A DNA stretch of 64,000 bases, from assembly GCF_004139715.1 (NCBI RefSeq), contig NZ_CP035544.1, forward strand, positions 372,001-436,000. The letters run 5' to 3'. Each line of letters opens with the position of its first letter. Position 1 is the first letter of the stretch. The translations under genes and the position numbers were made by a program. Origin of the DNA: Muriicola soli (GTDB taxonomy: Bacteria > Bacteroidota > Bacteroidia > Flavobacteriales > Flavobacteriaceae). Under the pieces are notes generated by a model that searched no databases, was not told the origin of the DNA, and saw only the letters and a program-made list of their open reading frames with translations. Shown here in pieces: positions 63,714 to 64,000 of the stretch.

Positions 63714-64000
63714 ATGAAATTATCACATTTTAATTTTGAGCTTCCAAAAGAGTTATTAGCAGAGTATCCTGCAGAGCACAGGGATGAATCCAAACTGATG
63801 GTCGTCCACCGGGAAACAGGAAAGATCGAACACAAAATGTTTAAAGATCTTATCGACTACTTTAAGGAAGACGATGTGATGGTGCTAAACAATACCAAAG
63901 TATTTCCGGCCCGCTTATTTGGGAATAAGGAGAAAACCGGAGCTAGGATTGAGGTGTTTTTATTGCGTGAACTCAACGAAGAACAACGACTTTGGGACGT
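63714..64000 (+). CDS. queA: tRNA ribosyltransferase-isomerase QueA (3' end outside window)
   Basis: Uses SAM to make epoxyqueuosine in tRNA. Only the first 95 codons are here: [50 protein letters not shown] and the [12 protein letters not shown] segment, all typical of QueA. Open at the window end. Depends on SAM from MetK. Confidence 0.93.
   Translation, partial: MKLSHFNFELPKELLAEYPAEHRDESKLMVVHRETGKIEHKMFKDLIDYFKEDDVMVLNNTKVFPARLFGNKEKTGARIEVFLLRELNEEQRLWD

Noticed and set aside
1-64000. CRISPR array, prophage, insertion sequence, tRNA or rRNA gene
   Set aside because: No regularly spaced repeats, transposase, integrase or phage genes, and no tRNA or rRNA-like segment was recognised by eye. 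A covariance-model search would settle tRNAs.

Overview
The window is a contiguous stretch of chromosome from a member of the Bacteroidota, most likely a marine-type Flavobacteriaceae. The evidence is gene content: GldA of the gliding/type IX secretion group, DUF5686, DUF5916 and head-GIN proteins, B12-dependent methionine synthase split into two genes, paired OmpH chaperones after BamA, and a Na+/H+ pyrophosphatase. Several genes are preceded by the Bacteroidota promoter element TAnnTTTG, and Shine-Dalgarno sequences are largely absent. I see no mobile element, phage, CRISPR array, tRNA or rRNA. Genus cannot be fixed from the sequence alone.

Layout. 1-4.9 kb: envelope biogenesis (bamA, two ompH/skp genes, murI). 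4.9-13.2 kb: mainly minus-strand housekeeping (folA, 2TM protein, TonB-domain protein, thyA, nucleoside transporter, bifunctional nuclease, etfA, etfB) with a plus-strand aminotransferase and a small CBM48 protein inside. 13.4-20.2 kb: pdhB, DUF5686 outer-membrane protein, hppA and a deoxynucleoside kinase. 20.5-34.3 kb: a methionine/SAM block: metK, a SAM-I riboswitch, metY, a MetX-aspartokinase-homoserine dehydrogenase fusion, metZ, an Rrf2 regulator, cysH, a second SAM-I riboswitch, metH in two pieces and metF. Together these run from aspartate semialdehyde metabolism through sulfur incorporation and remethylation to SAM, with SAM feedback at two points. 34.4-53 kb: envelope and accessory metabolism (PagL-like lipid A deacylase, head-GIN protein, serine hydrolase, Gfo/Idh/MocA oxidoreductase, DUF5916, DUF3052, alcohol dehydrogenase, TSUP transporter, PD40/DoxX, fhs, two alpha/beta hydrolases, penicillin acylase), then gldA. 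54.1-58.2 kb: an aromatic amino acid operon (pheA, aminotransferase, tyrA, DAHP synthase-chorismate mutase) preceded by an aromatic-rich leader peptide and a terminator. 58.3-64 kb: head-GIN and two unknown secreted proteins, then rsgA-dtd-mazG-aroA-queA (queA is cut by the window end).

The two most notable points are these. (1) An apparently complete ribosome-mediated phenylalanine attenuator upstream of pheA: a 22-residue leader peptide with nine aromatic residues in an 11-residue stretch, an antiterminator arm at its 3' end, and a terminator with nine T. (2) Four independent places where one missing base in a homopolymer breaks or fuses a reading frame (bifunctional nuclease, metY, TSUP transporter, PD40/DoxX). 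The common direction and context suggest sequencing undercalls rather than four real pseudogenes.
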